Program-made: the position numbers and the translations under genes
From: Clostridia bacterium
GTDB lineage: Bacteria; Bacillota; Clostridia; RUG12999
Direction of reading: 5' to 3'
Length of the DNA stretch: 64,000 bases
NCBI GenBank assembly: GCA_017467445.1
Contig: JAFTSG010000008.1
Span: 1-64,000 of the forward strand
In this document: one piece after another, positions 46,817-56,322 of the stretch
Layout of the letters: each line of letters opens with the position of its first letter
Numbering within the stretch: the stretch's first letter is position 1
Notes under the pieces: generated by a model
The model's database searches: none
The model's input: the letters and a program-made list of their open reading frames with translations, nothing else
Told to the model about the DNA's origin: nothing

Positions 46817-47476
46817 CTACCATTTTTTGAGCCTTATTTTAATCGGAAATACTTCATCTGCATTTATTGTGTCCGCTATTTCTTCAAGAGCCGAAACAAG
46901 TTTTAAGCTTGTTCCCAGCTCTTTTGCGGCAGCCGCACAGATTTCAGTTCCGGAATTAATAATATCCGGTGTTGTTTCAACCGAAATATTTGTGTTATTA
47001 ATAATACCTGTAAATTTAAGTCTTGAAACTCTTTCAATAGCCGAAAGACTTTCAACAATTTCTTCTTTTGTTGTTGTAAGCGGACGTTTGGTATTTACAA
47101 CGCCAAGCATATCGTATTCCGCTGCATCAAACTGACCTTTAAATCTGCCAAGCACTGTTGCGCCGTCATCGTCTCCCCCTACATCGAATATAACATAGCC
47201 TTCTTTTTCAAAAGCGGCATATATATTCGGTGGAAGAGCCGGCACATCAACATTTGTGTTGGCATATACAGGAGCAATAATATCAATTCCTGCTTCCGTA
47301 AGCTCTTTTTCAGCATCTTTCGTACGGAAATACGGGTTTACAATATCAAGGTCGATTATTGTTACTTTCTCACCCGTTTCTCTAAGTTTGAATGCCAAAT
47401 TAAGAGCAAACTCTGTTTTTCCACTGCCGTAATGTCCTACAACAACTATTCTTTTTTTAAAATCTATTTTTACCAC
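46817..47476 (-). CDS. ParA/MinD-like P-loop ATPase of the oxidoreductase operon
   Basis: The 219-residue protein has a deviant Walker A G-H-Y-G-S-G-K-T-E (~14-22), a D-L-D-I-V-N-P-Y-F-R segment (~42) and a D-V-G-G-D-D-D-G-A Walker B-type region (~98). It belongs to the CobQ/CobB/MinD/ParA fold. The genes often stand beside Kor/Vor operons; their role is not known. The start is uncertain: the GTG at 47476 overlaps the GGAGG, with 0-base spacing; an ATA codon sits at the ideal distance. Confidence 0.78.
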   Translation of the reverse strand: MVKIDFKKRIVVVGHYGSGKTEFALNLAFKLRETGEKVTIIDLDIVNPYFRTKDAEKELTEAGIDIIAPVYANTNVDVPALPPNIYAAFEKEGYVIFDVGGDDDGATVLGRFKGQFDAAEYDMLGVVNTKRPLTTTKEEIVESLSAIERVSRLKFTGIINNTNISVETTPDIINSGTEICAAAAKELGTSLKLVSALEEIADTINADEVFPIKIRLKKW

Positions 47477-47531
47477 CTCCGGACATTATACTACATTTTC
47501 TTTATAGTTTCAACATTTTTCGCATAGAAAA

Positions 47532-48743
47532 TTATTCTTCTTCCGCCATTTCTTCGGGTTCATCGTCACCTTCATCAAGAAGAATCACATCATCTACCTG
47601 TTCAATCTTATTGAGCTGTACCATAATTTTCTTTGTTCTTGCGCCTACAAGCTTATCCATATCATTACTTGCCTGATTAATCTTTTTCTGTGCTTTATCG
47701 AGAACTTCGGAAAACTTAACAAACTCTGTTTTTACAGCGCCAAGCACATTCCATACTTCCGATGCGCGTTTTTCAATTGCAACCGTTTTAAATCCCATCT
47801 GCAGACTTGTAAGAAGTGCAGAAAGTGTTGTCGGTCCTGCAACAAGGATTTTATATTCATTCTGCAGAGTTTCAAAAAGCGCTGTGTTTCTCACGACTTC
47901 CGCATACAAGCCTTCAACCGGTAAAAACATTATACCAAAATCTGTTGTATTTGGTGGATATATGTACTTTTCGTGAATATCCTTTGCCGATTTTTTGATT
48001 GCTGTTTCAATTTCCTTTGATGCAACTGCCACAGCATTTGTATCTGCCGCATCATACGCATCAAGAAGTCTGTTATATGCTTCAATCGGGAATTTGGCAT
48101 CCACCGGAATATAAACCGGATGGTCATCCTTTCCCGGAAGTTTTATCGCATATTCAACAACATCTCTGCTACCCGGTTTTGTTGCAATATTCTTCTCATA
48201 CTGCGACGGTGGAATTATCTGTTCAAGAATTGATGAAAGCTGAAGTTCACCAAGAATTCCTCTTGTTTTGACATTGGACATAACCTTTTTCAAATCACCA
48301 ACGCCTTGTGCAAGATTCTGCATCTCACCAAGTCCCTTATGCACCTGTTCAAGTCTTTCGCTGACAGTTTTAAATGATTCACTGAGTCTTGTTTCAAGTG
48401 TCTTGTGCAGCTTTTCATCAACCGTTGCTCTCATTTGTTCAAGCTTTTTTTCATTATTTTCCTGCATTTGAGCAAGCTTTTTTTCAACAGTTTCATTAAG
48501 ATGCCGTATTGCATCGTTATTATTTTTTGTTATTGTATTAAGCTGTTCATTCTGCGCTTTGCTTGCATTTTCCACGCGCGTAACAAGGTTATTTTCCATT
48601 ATACCGAGTTTTTGTGTCATTTCCATACGCATAGATGCATTTTCATCACGCACCGCCGTAGCTGCGCTGTCATTTTTTCTGACAAGCAGAATAATTAGCA
48701 ATATTACAACAACTGCAAGTAATCCTATGATAACAAATTCCAT
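47532..48743 (-). CDS. rmuC: DNA recombination protein RmuC
   Basis: The 403-residue protein has an N-terminal membrane helix (~3-23), a long coiled coil (~30-130) and the RmuC nuclease-like domain (~150-340) with a D-V-V-E-Y-A-I-K-L and V-D-A-K-F-P-I-E-A-Y motif. RmuC limits DNA inversions at short repeats. It ends in an acidic tail. It lies 18 bp after asnS. Confidence 0.92.
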   Translation of the reverse strand: MEFVIIGLLAVVVILLIILLVRKNDSAATAVRDENASMRMEMTQKLGIMENNLVTRVENASKAQNEQLNTITKNNNDAIRHLNETVEKKLAQMQENNEKKLEQMRATVDEKLHKTLETRLSESFKTVSERLEQVHKGLGEMQNLAQGVGDLKKVMSNVKTRGILGELQLSSILEQIIPPSQYEKNIATKPGSRDVVEYAIKLPGKDDHPVYIPVDAKFPIEAYNRLLDAYDAADTNAVAVASKEIETAIKKSAKDIHEKYIYPPNTTDFGIMFLPVEGLYAEVVRNTALFETLQNEYKILVAGPTTLSALLTSLQMGFKTVAIEKRASEVWNVLGAVKTEFVKFSEVLDKAQKKINQASNDMDKLVGARTKKIMVQLNKIEQVDDVILLDEGDDEPEEMAEEE

Positions 48744-48761
48744 AATTGTTACCTCGTTTAA

Positions 48762-50156
48762 TTAAAATTCACAGTTACCAACTGTTCTTGCAAATGACTG
48801 TGCATCTCTTATGTTTGAAACACCTGTAAGATACATAATTGCACGTTCAAACCCAAGGCCAAATCCTGCGTGTTTTGTGCTGCCGTACTTACGCGTGTCA
48901 AGATACCACCAGTAATCCTCTTTCTTAAGTCCGAGCTCATCCATTCTTGCTTCAAGAACATCAAGACGTTCTTCTCTCTGGCTACCGCCGATGATTTCGC
49001 CTACACCCGGAACAAGACAGTCCATAGCTGCAACTGTTTTTCCGTCGTCATTCTGACGCATATAGAAAGCTTTGATTTCTTTCGGATAATCAGTAACAAA
49101 TACCGGTTTTTTGAAAATCTGTTCTGTAAGGAATCTTTCGTGTTCTGTCTGAAGGTCAATTCCCCATTCAACCGGATATTCAAACTTATCCTGATGCGGT
49201 TTGAGAAGTTCAATAGCTTCTGTATATGTTACACGTCCAAACTCACTGTTTACAATATTATTCAGTCTTTCGAGAAGTGTTTTATCAACAAAATTATTGA
49301 AGAATTCCATTTCTTCAGGTGCATTTTCAAGGCAGTATGAAATGATATATTTAAGCATTGATTCTGCAAGCTGCATATCATCTTCAAGGTCAGCAAATGC
49401 AATTTCCGGTTCAACCATCCAGAATTCCGCCGCATGACGTGCTGTGTTTGAGTTTTCTGCACGGAAAGTAGGACCGAATGTATAAACTTTTCCAAAAGCC
49501 ATACAATGTGTTTCTACGCTTAGCTGGCCGCTTACTGTAAGGTTAACAGGTTTACCGAAGAAATCTTTTGAATAATCAATACTTCCGTCTTCATTTCTCG
49601 GCGGGTTTGCAGGGTCAATCGTTGTTACTCTAAACATTTCGCCCGCACCTTCACAGTCACTTCCTGTAATAATTGGTGTATGAACATAAACAAATCCATT
49701 TTCATTAAAGAAGCTGTGTATTGCATATGCAATCACAGAACGCATTCTGAGAACGGCGGAAAACATGTTTGTTCTTGGACGAAGATGTGCGATTTCTCTT
49801 AAAAACTCAACTGAATGGCGTTTTTTTTGAAGCGGATATTCCGGAGAGGATACCCCTTCTATTTCAATAGCATCCGCTTTGATTTCAAACGGCTGCTTTG
49901 CTCCCGGTGTGAGTTCAAGTTTACCGGTTACAATAATAGCCGAACCAACGTTAAGTTTTTCAATTTTATCATAATTCGAAAGCTTGCTTTCCTCAAATAC
50001 TACCTGAAGATTTTTGAAGAAACTTCCGTCATTAAGTTCTATAAATCCAAAACTTTTAGAACTTCTTATTGTACGAATCCATCCTGCTACTGTAACAGTT
50101 TTATTTCCGTACTCCGCCTCGTTTCTGAAAAGCTTTTTAATTTCAATTCTATTCAT
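48762..50156 (-). CDS. asnS: Asparaginyl-tRNA synthetase
   Basis: The 464-residue class II synthetase has an N-terminal OB-fold anticodon-binding domain (~15-100), motif 2 around [11 protein letters not shown] (~232) and motif 3 G-F-G-L-G-F-E-R (~432). It charges tRNA(Asn) directly. No T-box leader is present: the leader is only about 30 bp. It shares a divergent region with the DeoR gene. Confidence 0.95.
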   Translation of the reverse strand: MNRIEIKKLFRNEAEYGNKTVTVAGWIRTIRSSKSFGFIELNDGSFFKNLQVVFEESKLSNYDKIEKLNVGSAIIVTGKLELTPGAKQPFEIKADAIEIEGVSSPEYPLQKKRHSVEFLREIAHLRPRTNMFSAVLRMRSVIAYAIHSFFNENGFVYVHTPIITGSDCEGAGEMFRVTTIDPANPPRNEDGSIDYSKDFFGKPVNLTVSGQLSVETHCMAFGKVYTFGPTFRAENSNTARHAAEFWMVEPEIAFADLEDDMQLAESMLKYIISYCLENAPEEMEFFNNFVDKTLLERLNNIVNSEFGRVTYTEAIELLKPHQDKFEYPVEWGIDLQTEHERFLTEQIFKKPVFVTDYPKEIKAFYMRQNDDGKTVAAMDCLVPGVGEIIGGSQREERLDVLEARMDELGLKKEDYWWYLDTRKYGSTKHAGFGLGFERAIMYLTGVSNIRDAQSFARTVGNCEF

Positions 50157-50185
50157 ATTAACACCCCAAATTCAAATAATGTTAT

Positions 50186-50214
50186 ATTATATCACTTTTT
50201 TCACAAAAAATCAA
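50186..50214 (-). promoter_or_regulatory. Promoter of the asnS-rmuC genes
   Basis: On the minus strand TTGATT (50214-50209) and a perfect TATAAT (50191-50186) are separated by 17 bp, 30 bp before the asnS start. The gap to the DeoR gene (50157-50358) holds two divergent promoters and otherwise A/T-rich sequence. Confidence 0.65.
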
Positions 50215-50282
50215 GTCTTTTTCTTACAAATTGCTACATTTATTTTTATTATATATTTTCAATAAAAATATCAAATATTCTA

Positions 50283-50311
50283 TTGACAATATCCGCAATT
50301 TTTGATATGAT
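50283..50311 (+). promoter_or_regulatory. Promoter of the DeoR/fused-E1 operon
   Basis: A perfect TTGACA (50283-50288) and TATGAT (50306-50311) have 17-bp spacing. The DeoR start lies 47 bp downstream with an inverted repeat in between. Confidence 0.7.
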
Positions 50312-50318
50312 ATAAATT

Positions 50319-50331
50319 AACAAAGTTTGTT
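50319..50331 (+). promoter_or_regulatory. Candidate DeoR operator
   Basis: The inverted repeat AACAAA-G-TTTGTT is perfect over 6 bp per arm and lies directly at the expected start of transcription of the DeoR-headed operon. This position fits an autoregulatory operator; it is A/T-rich so chance is possible. Confidence 0.45.
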
Positions 50332-50358
50332 ATTTTTTAACATAGGAGGTGTGATGTT

Positions 50359-51120
50359 TTGAGAAACCGAATCGAAAAAATTAACGATTACATTCAGGAA
50401 AAAGGTGAAGTTAAGCTTACCGAGCTTGAAATGTTCATTCCTGATGTTTCGACAATGACCCTTCGTCGCGATTTGGAATTACTTGAACATCGCGGTGACA
50501 TAATCCGCATCCGCGGGGGTGCACGTTCAATCTCTTCTATATCAAAAAGACTTATTGCCGAGCAGATGTACAGTTTGCGAAAGCACGAAAACACCGAAGA
50601 AAAGAAAGTTATTGCAAACAAGGCTGTTCAATTTCTTTCCGAAGGCAGAAGTATTTACATAGATGCCGGAACTACATCAATGTCTTTTGCAACAGCTCTG
50701 CCGGATATGCATTTATCCGTTCTTACTTCCGCACCTAATATTGCGCTTGAACTTATGCACGACCAGAATATTACAACAACAATAGTCGGCGGGCAGATTT
50801 CAAATGAGAATATTGCAATTTCAGGAAGCAGCAGTATTGAATTCATCAAACACATTAACATTGATGTAGCTTTTATGGCAACAAGTGGTTTTTCTCTTGA
50901 AACCGGTTTTACTACCGGTAATTCAAATGAAGCTGAACTCAAACGCCAGATTATTAAAAAAGCCCGCAAGGTTATTATGCTTATGGACTCTTCAAAACTC
51001 GAACAGAACCTTATGTTCACATTCGCTACTCTTAAAGATATAGACGTTATCGTAACAGACGGCCCTCTGCACGAAAGCATTGTTAAAGCAGCAAACCGTG
51101 ATAAAGTTCAACTAATATAG
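50359..51120 (+). CDS. DeoR/GlpR-family transcriptional regulator
   Basis: The 253-residue protein has the DeoR winged helix (~1-55, with S-T-M-T-L-R-R-D-L-E-L-L-E) and the sugar-phosphate-sensing C-terminal domain (~75-250) with D-A-G-T-T and T-S-A-P-N-I-A-L-E-L and M-D-S-S-K-L motifs. It presumably senses a phosphorylated sugar and represses the following six genes. The start is TTG at 50359, with GGAGG nine bases upstream. An ATG at 50354 is out of frame and stops at once. Confidence 0.88.
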   Translation: MRNRIEKINDYIQEKGEVKLTELEMFIPDVSTMTLRRDLELLEHRGDIIRIRGGARSISSISKRLIAEQMYSLRKHENTEEKKVIANKAVQFLSEGRSIYIDAGTTSMSFATALPDMHLSVLTSAPNIALELMHDQNITTTIVGGQISNENIAISGSSSIEFIKHINIDVAFMATSGFSLETGFTTGNSNEAELKRQIIKKARKVIMLMDSSKLEQNLMFTFATLKDIDVIVTDGPLHESIVKAANRDKVQLI

Positions 51121-51137
51121 TATGGAGGAAATACAAA

Positions 51138-52400
51138 ATGAAAACAAAAGCAGTACGTTTGTACGGTGAAAATGATTTGAGATTAGAAGAATTTGAACTT
51201 CCTGTAATTGAAGATGACGAAATTCTTGTTAAAATTGTTTCAGACAGTCTTTGTATGTCATCATATAAAGCTGCTACTCAGGGAGCAAAACACAAACGCG
51301 TTCCTGATGACGTTGCAGATAATCCGATTATTATAGGACACGAATTCTGCGGTGAAGTTGTTGAAGTAGGTACAAAATGGCGCAGCGAATGGAAACCGGG
51401 CGACAAATTCTCTATTCAGCCTGCTATCAACTATAAAGGCAGCCTTGCCGCTCCGGGATATTCTTTCAAAAATATCGGCGGAGATTCTACATATGCAATA
51501 GTTCCCTCTATGTTTATGGAAGAAAAATGTCTCCTTCATTATGAAAACGATTCATTCTTCTACGGCTCACTTGCTGAACCGATGAGCTGTATCGTTGGTG
51601 GATTCCATGCTAACTACCATACAACACCCGGTAAATATGTTCACGATATGGGTACTGTTATCGGCGGTAACTGTGCAATCCTTGCAGGTGCAGGTCCTAT
51701 GGGCCTAGGTGCTGCCGACTATGCTGTTCACTGTGACAGAAAACCGGCTCTTCTTGTTGTCACCGATATTGATGATGCAAGACTTGCAAGAGCTGCTGAA
51801 ATTCTTACGGTTGAAGAAGCTGCAAAAAATGGTGTTAAACTTATATACATGAATACTGCAACCTGCAGCGACCCAGTTGCCGAACTCAAAGCTTTAACAG
51901 GCGGCAAAGGATACGACGATGTATTTGTTTATGCTCCTGTTAAACCTGTTGTTGAACAGGCAGATGCAATTCTCGGTTCAGACGGATGTCTCAACTTCTT
52001 TGCAGGTCCTACAAATCCGGAATTCAAAGCTGAATTCAACTTCTATAATGTTCACTACGCTTCTACACATGTTGTCGGAACAAGTGGCGGTAACACAGAT
52101 GATATGCTTGAATCTATCGATATGATGTCAAAAGGACTTATTAATCCTGCAGCAATGATTACACACGTTGGCGGACTTAATGCAGTTCCTGGAACAACAC
52201 TTAATCTCCCGAAAATTCCGGGCGGCAAAAAGCTTATCTATACACACGTTGATATGCCTCTCACGGCTATTGCGGATTTTGAAGAGCTCGGTAAAACAGA
52301 CAAATTTTTTGCTGACCTTGCCGACATTGTTAAAAACTCCAACAATTTGTGGTGTGCTGAAGCCGAAAAATACGTGCTTGCAAACGCTAAACAGATTTAA
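51138..52400 (+). CDS. Zinc-dependent dehydrogenase, SorE (sorbose-1-phosphate reductase)-like
   Basis: The 420-residue medium-chain dehydrogenase has the G-H-E-F-C-G-E-V catalytic zinc motif (~68), a G-A-G-P-M-G-L-G-A-A nucleotide-binding loop (~190), and the longer C-terminal half of the SorE/YggP type. These act on ketose or polyol phosphates. The C-terminus and the S-L-C-M-S-S active-site loop match this group. It is 17 bp after the DeoR gene, and the substrate is not known. Confidence 0.82.
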   Translation: MKTKAVRLYGENDLRLEEFELPVIEDDEILVKIVSDSLCMSSYKAATQGAKHKRVPDDVADNPIIIGHEFCGEVVEVGTKWRSEWKPGDKFSIQPAINYKGSLAAPGYSFKNIGGDSTYAIVPSMFMEEKCLLHYENDSFFYGSLAEPMSCIVGGFHANYHTTPGKYVHDMGTVIGGNCAILAGAGPMGLGAADYAVHCDRKPALLVVTDIDDARLARAAEILTVEEAAKNGVKLIYMNTATCSDPVAELKALTGGKGYDDVFVYAPVKPVVEQADAILGSDGCLNFFAGPTNPEFKAEFNFYNVHYASTHVVGTSGGNTDDMLESIDMMSKGLINPAAMITHVGGLNAVPGTTLNLPKIPGGKKLIYTHVDMPLTAIADFEELGKTDKFFADLADIVKNSNNLWCAEAEKYVLANAKQI

Positions 52401-52423
52401 TTTACAAGAAAGAAGGTTTTTTT

Positions 52424-53575
52424 GTGAGTTTAGAAATTACATTTAATAAAGAACGTGCAGTATACCTTGCTCCTGCAATCCGTATGCTTACAGGTGGCGG
52501 TATAGTTAAATTTGTAGCAGGTGCCGACAAAGCAGATCTTGTTATTTCTTCATATGACGATATTGAACAGCAGTATTCTGCTCTTGAATCAGAAATCAAG
52601 GATTATATTGCAAAATACGGTTCTGCTCCAAAAACGGTAGCTGTAGACAATCTCGGCACATACTGCTGCGGAGCTACAAAAGCTGAGGCGGATGAAATCG
52701 CAAGCGCCATTTCCGGCAAAACTTATTCACCGGCAGAAGAGCCCGCAGGATATAAACGCATAGCTGAAAAAATTGCAATCGTAACAGGCAGCGCGCAAGG
52801 CTTTGGACTTGGTATCGCAGAAGAAATGCTTAAAGCAGGCGGTAATATTGTTATTGCCGACCTTAACTACGACCTTGCATCTTCAGTTTGCGAAAACCTT
52901 AAGAAAACTTATGGTAACCATGTTTTCGCCGCTAAGGTTGATGTAACTGATGAAGAATCCACAAAAGATATGGTTTTTGAAACTGTTCTTGAATTCGGCG
53001 GACTTGATGTTTTTGTAAACAATGCAGGAATTGCAAAAGCAGGTAATCTTGAAGAAATGACTCTTCAAACACTTGAATTCACAACAAAAGTAAACTACTT
53101 TGCCTATTTCCTTGGTTCAAAATATGCAAGCCGTATAATGAAAATTCAGTACAGATTTAATAAAAATTATTATGCTGACATCATTCAGGTAAACTCCAAA
53201 TCCGGTCTTTCCGGAAGTAACAAAAACTTTGCTTATTCCGGCAGTAAATTCGGCGGTATAGGTCTTACACAGAGTTTTGCATTGGAGCTTGTTGAATATA
53301 ACATAAAAGTTAACTCGGTATGCCCAGGAAACTACCTTGATGGCCCCCTGTGGTCTGATCCTGAAAAAGGTCTGTTTGTTCAGTATCTCAGAGCAGGTAA
53401 GGTTCCCGGTGCCAAAACAATTGCCGATGTTAAAGAATTTTATGAATCCAAAGTGCCCATGCACAAAGGATGCTACCCTGTTGATGTTGCCCGTGCAATC
53501 TTCTATTGCATGGAGCAGGTTTACGAAACCGGTCAGGCAATTCCCGTAACCGGTGGACAGAATATGTTAAAATAA
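52424..53575 (+). CDS. SDR dehydrogenase (SrlD-like) with extra N-terminal domain
   Basis: The 383-residue protein has a C-terminal SDR domain (~118-383) with T-G-S-A-Q-G-F-G-L-G (~124), N-N-A-G and the catalytic Y-S-G-S-K (S, Y, K present). It resembles sorbitol-6-phosphate 2-dehydrogenases. The N-terminal ~115 residues end in V-A-V-D-N-L-G-T-Y-C-C-G-A-T-K-A-E-A-D, like the tail of a class II aldolase domain in RhaD-type fusions, but lacking its metal site. It starts at GTG 52424, with AGAAGG upstream. It is translated with its neighbours on the operon mRNA. Confidence 0.8.
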   Translation: MSLEITFNKERAVYLAPAIRMLTGGGIVKFVAGADKADLVISSYDDIEQQYSALESEIKDYIAKYGSAPKTVAVDNLGTYCCGATKAEADEIASAISGKTYSPAEEPAGYKRIAEKIAIVTGSAQGFGLGIAEEMLKAGGNIVIADLNYDLASSVCENLKKTYGNHVFAAKVDVTDEESTKDMVFETVLEFGGLDVFVNNAGIAKAGNLEEMTLQTLEFTTKVNYFAYFLGSKYASRIMKIQYRFNKNYYADIIQVNSKSGLSGSNKNFAYSGSKFGGIGLTQSFALELVEYNIKVNSVCPGNYLDGPLWSDPEKGLFVQYLRAGKVPGAKTIADVKEFYESKVPMHKGCYPVDVARAIFYCMEQVYETGQAIPVTGGQNMLK

Positions 53576-53599
53576 GAATTATAATAAGGAGGAAAAATT

Positions 53600-54922
53600 A
53601 TGGCAACACCAGTAATTATGCCCCGTCAAGGGCAGTCAGTTGAAAGTTGTATCATAGGTAAATGGCATAAAGCTGTTGGCGACACAGTTGCAGTTGGCGA
53701 TATCCTGTTTACATATGAAACAGACAAAGCAACTTTTGACGAAGAAGCAAAAGAAGCCGGCACATTGCTCGGAATCTTCTTTGAAGAAGGCGATGACGTT
53801 CCCTGTCTTACAACTGTTTGTGCAATCGGTAATGCAGGCGAAGACATCAGTGCATTAAAACCGGCAGGTGAAGAAGCAGAAGCTGCTCCCGCCGAAGAAA
53901 AGAAAGAAGAAGCTCCTGCAGCGGCAGCAGCAGTTGTAGCTGCTCCTGTTACAGCAGAGCGCAAAGATAATGTGTTTATTTCTCCGAGAGCAAAAGCTCT
54001 TGCTGAAAAGCACAATGTAGATTATAACTTTGCTAACGGCACAGGTCCTAACGGCAGAGTTATAGAACGCGATATCCAGGCAATGATTGATGCTGGTCTT
54101 ATGACTACCCCCGCAGCTGCAGGTAACTACGACTCTTCAATCACAGGTACAGGTATCGGCGGAAGAATTTCTCTTAATGACCTTAATGCTCCGGCAGCTG
54201 CAGCTGCAGAAGCAGCTATTCCCGAAGCAGAATTTGAAGAAGTTAAACTTCCGACAATCCGTAAGGTTATCGCAAAATCAATGCACACTTCCCTTTCCAC
54301 AATGGCTCAGCTTACTCTCAATACTTCATTTGATGCGAGCAACATCATGCAGTACAGAAGCTTTGTAAAAGACAATATGGAAAGACTTGGTCTTGCAAAC
54401 ATCACTCTCAACGATATCGTGCTTTATGCAGTATCAAGAACAGTTCTTAACCACAAGGATGCTAACGCTCATTTCTATGATGATAAAATGGTATTCTTCA
54501 AGAACGTTAACCTTGGTCTTGCCGTTGATTCACCGAGAGGACTTATCGTTCCGACAATCTTCAACGCAAACAAAAAATCTTTGAACGATATTGCTACAGA
54601 AGCAAAAGCTCTTGCTAAAAAATGTAAAGAAGGTACAATTACTCCTGATGAAATGTCAGGCGGTACAATTACTGTAACCAACCTCGGAAGTTTTGGTATC
54701 GAAAGCTTTACTCCTGTTATCAATCCGCCGCAGACATGTATTCTCGGTGTTGATACAATCGAAACAAAGATTAAAGAAGTAAACGGCGAATACAAATACT
54801 ACCCGGCAATGGGACTTTCTCTTACATTTGACCACAGAGCTCTTGATGGTGCTCCGGCGGCTAAATTCCTTAAAGAATTAAAGCAGAATCTTGAAAACTT
54901 CTCGATACTGCTTGCAAAATAA
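53600..54922 (+). CDS. Dihydrolipoamide acyltransferase (E2)
   Basis: The 440-residue E2 has one N-terminal lipoyl domain (~1-78) with the modifiable lysine in E-T-D-K-A (~45), an Ala/Glu/Pro-rich linker (~80-120), an E1/E3-binding domain (~125-165, F-I-S-P-R-A-K...G-P-N-G-R-V) and a catalytic domain ending with the D-H-R-A-L-D-G active-site motif (~413-420). Strong GGAGG before the ATG and a codon choice leaning to C/T-ending codons suggest high expression. Confidence 0.93.
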   Translation: MATPVIMPRQGQSVESCIIGKWHKAVGDTVAVGDILFTYETDKATFDEEAKEAGTLLGIFFEEGDDVPCLTTVCAIGNAGEDISALKPAGEEAEAAPAEEKKEEAPAAAAAVVAAPVTAERKDNVFISPRAKALAEKHNVDYNFANGTGPNGRVIERDIQAMIDAGLMTTPAAAGNYDSSITGTGIGGRISLNDLNAPAAAAAEAAIPEAEFEEVKLPTIRKVIAKSMHTSLSTMAQLTLNTSFDASNIMQYRSFVKDNMERLGLANITLNDIVLYAVSRTVLNHKDANAHFYDDKMVFFKNVNLGLAVDSPRGLIVPTIFNANKKSLNDIATEAKALAKKCKEGTITPDEMSGGTITVTNLGSFGIESFTPVINPPQTCILGVDTIETKIKEVNGEYKYYPAMGLSLTFDHRALDGAPAAKFLKELKQNLENFSILLAK

Positions 54923-54937
54923 TAGGAGGCAATACAA

Positions 54938-56302
54938 ATGGTTTATGATTTAATCGTATTGGGCGGTGGCCCTGCCGGATATCTGGCTGCAGAACGCGCA
55001 GGACATGCAGGTCTTAAAACCGTTGTAATCGAAAAACGTAATCTCGGCGGTGTGTGCCTTAACGAAGGATGTATTCCTTCAAAAGCACTCCTCTACAGTG
55101 CTAAAATTTATGATTACGCAAGATTCAGCGAAAAATACGGTGTTACAACCACAGGTGCTACATTTGACCACGCTAAAGCTGTTGCAAGAAAAGAAAAAGT
55201 TGTTAACACTCTTGTTGGCGGCATCAAAGCTCAGATGAAAGCAAACAAAGTTACAGTGGTTGATGCTGAAGGTAAAATCCTTGGCAGAGATGCAGAAGGC
55301 TTTAAAGTTGCAGCAGGTGACACCGAATACATTGGTAAGAAACTTATCATTGCTACAGGTTCAATGCCTATCGTTCCGCCTATCACAGGTGTCAAAGAAG
55401 GTCTTGAAGCCGGCATGGTTCTTACAAACAGAGAAATCCTTTCACTTGACAAGGTTCCCGAAAACCTCGTTATCGTTGGTGGCGGCGTAATCGGCCTTGA
55501 AATGGCATCATACTTCAATTCAGTTGGAAGCAAAGTAACTGTTATTGAAATGCTTCCGAAAATTGCAGGCCCGACAGACAAAGAAATTTCTGATATTCTT
55601 CTTAAAAACTATCAGAAAAAAGGTGTTGATTTCAAACTCGGCTGCAAAGTTGTTGAAGTTACTAAAGACAGCGTAAAATATGAAACTGAAGGACAGGTTC
55701 TTGAAGTTAAAGCTGACAAAGTTCTTATGTCTATCGGCAGACGTGCTGTTACAGAAGGTATCGGTCTTGAAACAATCGGTGTTGAAACCGAAAGAGGCCG
55801 CATAGTAACAGACAGATACTGTAAAACAAATGTTGCTGGCGTATATGCAGCAGGTGACGTAAACGGTGTTTATATGCTCGCTCACGTTGCTTACCGTGAA
55901 GCTGAAGTTGCCGTTAACAACATCCTTGGCAAAAAAGACATCATGCGTTATGATGCAGTACCGTCAGTTATCTACACAAATCCTGAAGTTGGTAGTGTTG
56001 GTCTTACAGAAGAAGGCGCTAAAGAAGCAGGTATTGACTATGAAGTAGCTAACCTCACAATGAACTATTCAGGAAGATATGTTGCTGAGAATGAAGGCGG
56101 TAACGGTATTTGCAAGGTTCTTGTTGACAAGAAACACCGCAACCTTATCGGCGCTCACATGATAGGCAGCTATGCATCCGAAATTATTTTCGGTGCAGGA
56201 ATTATGATCGAAACACAGATGCGTGTTGATGATATTAAAGAAATTATATTCCCTCACCCAACAGTTTGTGAAATCTTGAGAGAAGGAATATTCCAAATTT
56301 AA
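54938..56302 (+). CDS. Dihydrolipoyl dehydrogenase (E3)
   Basis: The 454-residue flavoprotein has FAD motif G-G-G-P-A-G-Y-L-A-A at the N-terminus, the redox disulfide G-V-C-L-N-E-G-C-I-P-S (~40-50), an NAD motif G-G-G-V-I-G-L-E (~180) and a C-terminal H-P-T catalytic His. It reoxidises lipoamide for the E2 above. It is 15 bp after E2. Confidence 0.94.
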   Translation: MVYDLIVLGGGPAGYLAAERAGHAGLKTVVIEKRNLGGVCLNEGCIPSKALLYSAKIYDYARFSEKYGVTTTGATFDHAKAVARKEKVVNTLVGGIKAQMKANKVTVVDAEGKILGRDAEGFKVAAGDTEYIGKKLIIATGSMPIVPPITGVKEGLEAGMVLTNREILSLDKVPENLVIVGGGVIGLEMASYFNSVGSKVTVIEMLPKIAGPTDKEISDILLKNYQKKGVDFKLGCKVVEVTKDSVKYETEGQVLEVKADKVLMSIGRRAVTEGIGLETIGVETERGRIVTDRYCKTNVAGVYAAGDVNGVYMLAHVAYREAEVAVNNILGKKDIMRYDAVPSVIYTNPEVGSVGLTEEGAKEAGIDYEVANLTMNYSGRYVAENEGGNGICKVLVDKKHRNLIGAHMIGSYASEIIFGAGIMIETQMRVDDIKEIIFPHPTVCEILREGIFQI

Positions 56303-56322
56303 GAGAAAAGAGGTAACTTACA

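Noticed and set aside
50157-50358. T-box leader in front of asnS
   Set aside because: The leader between promoter and start is only about 30 bp. No T-box sequence or terminator stem can fit.
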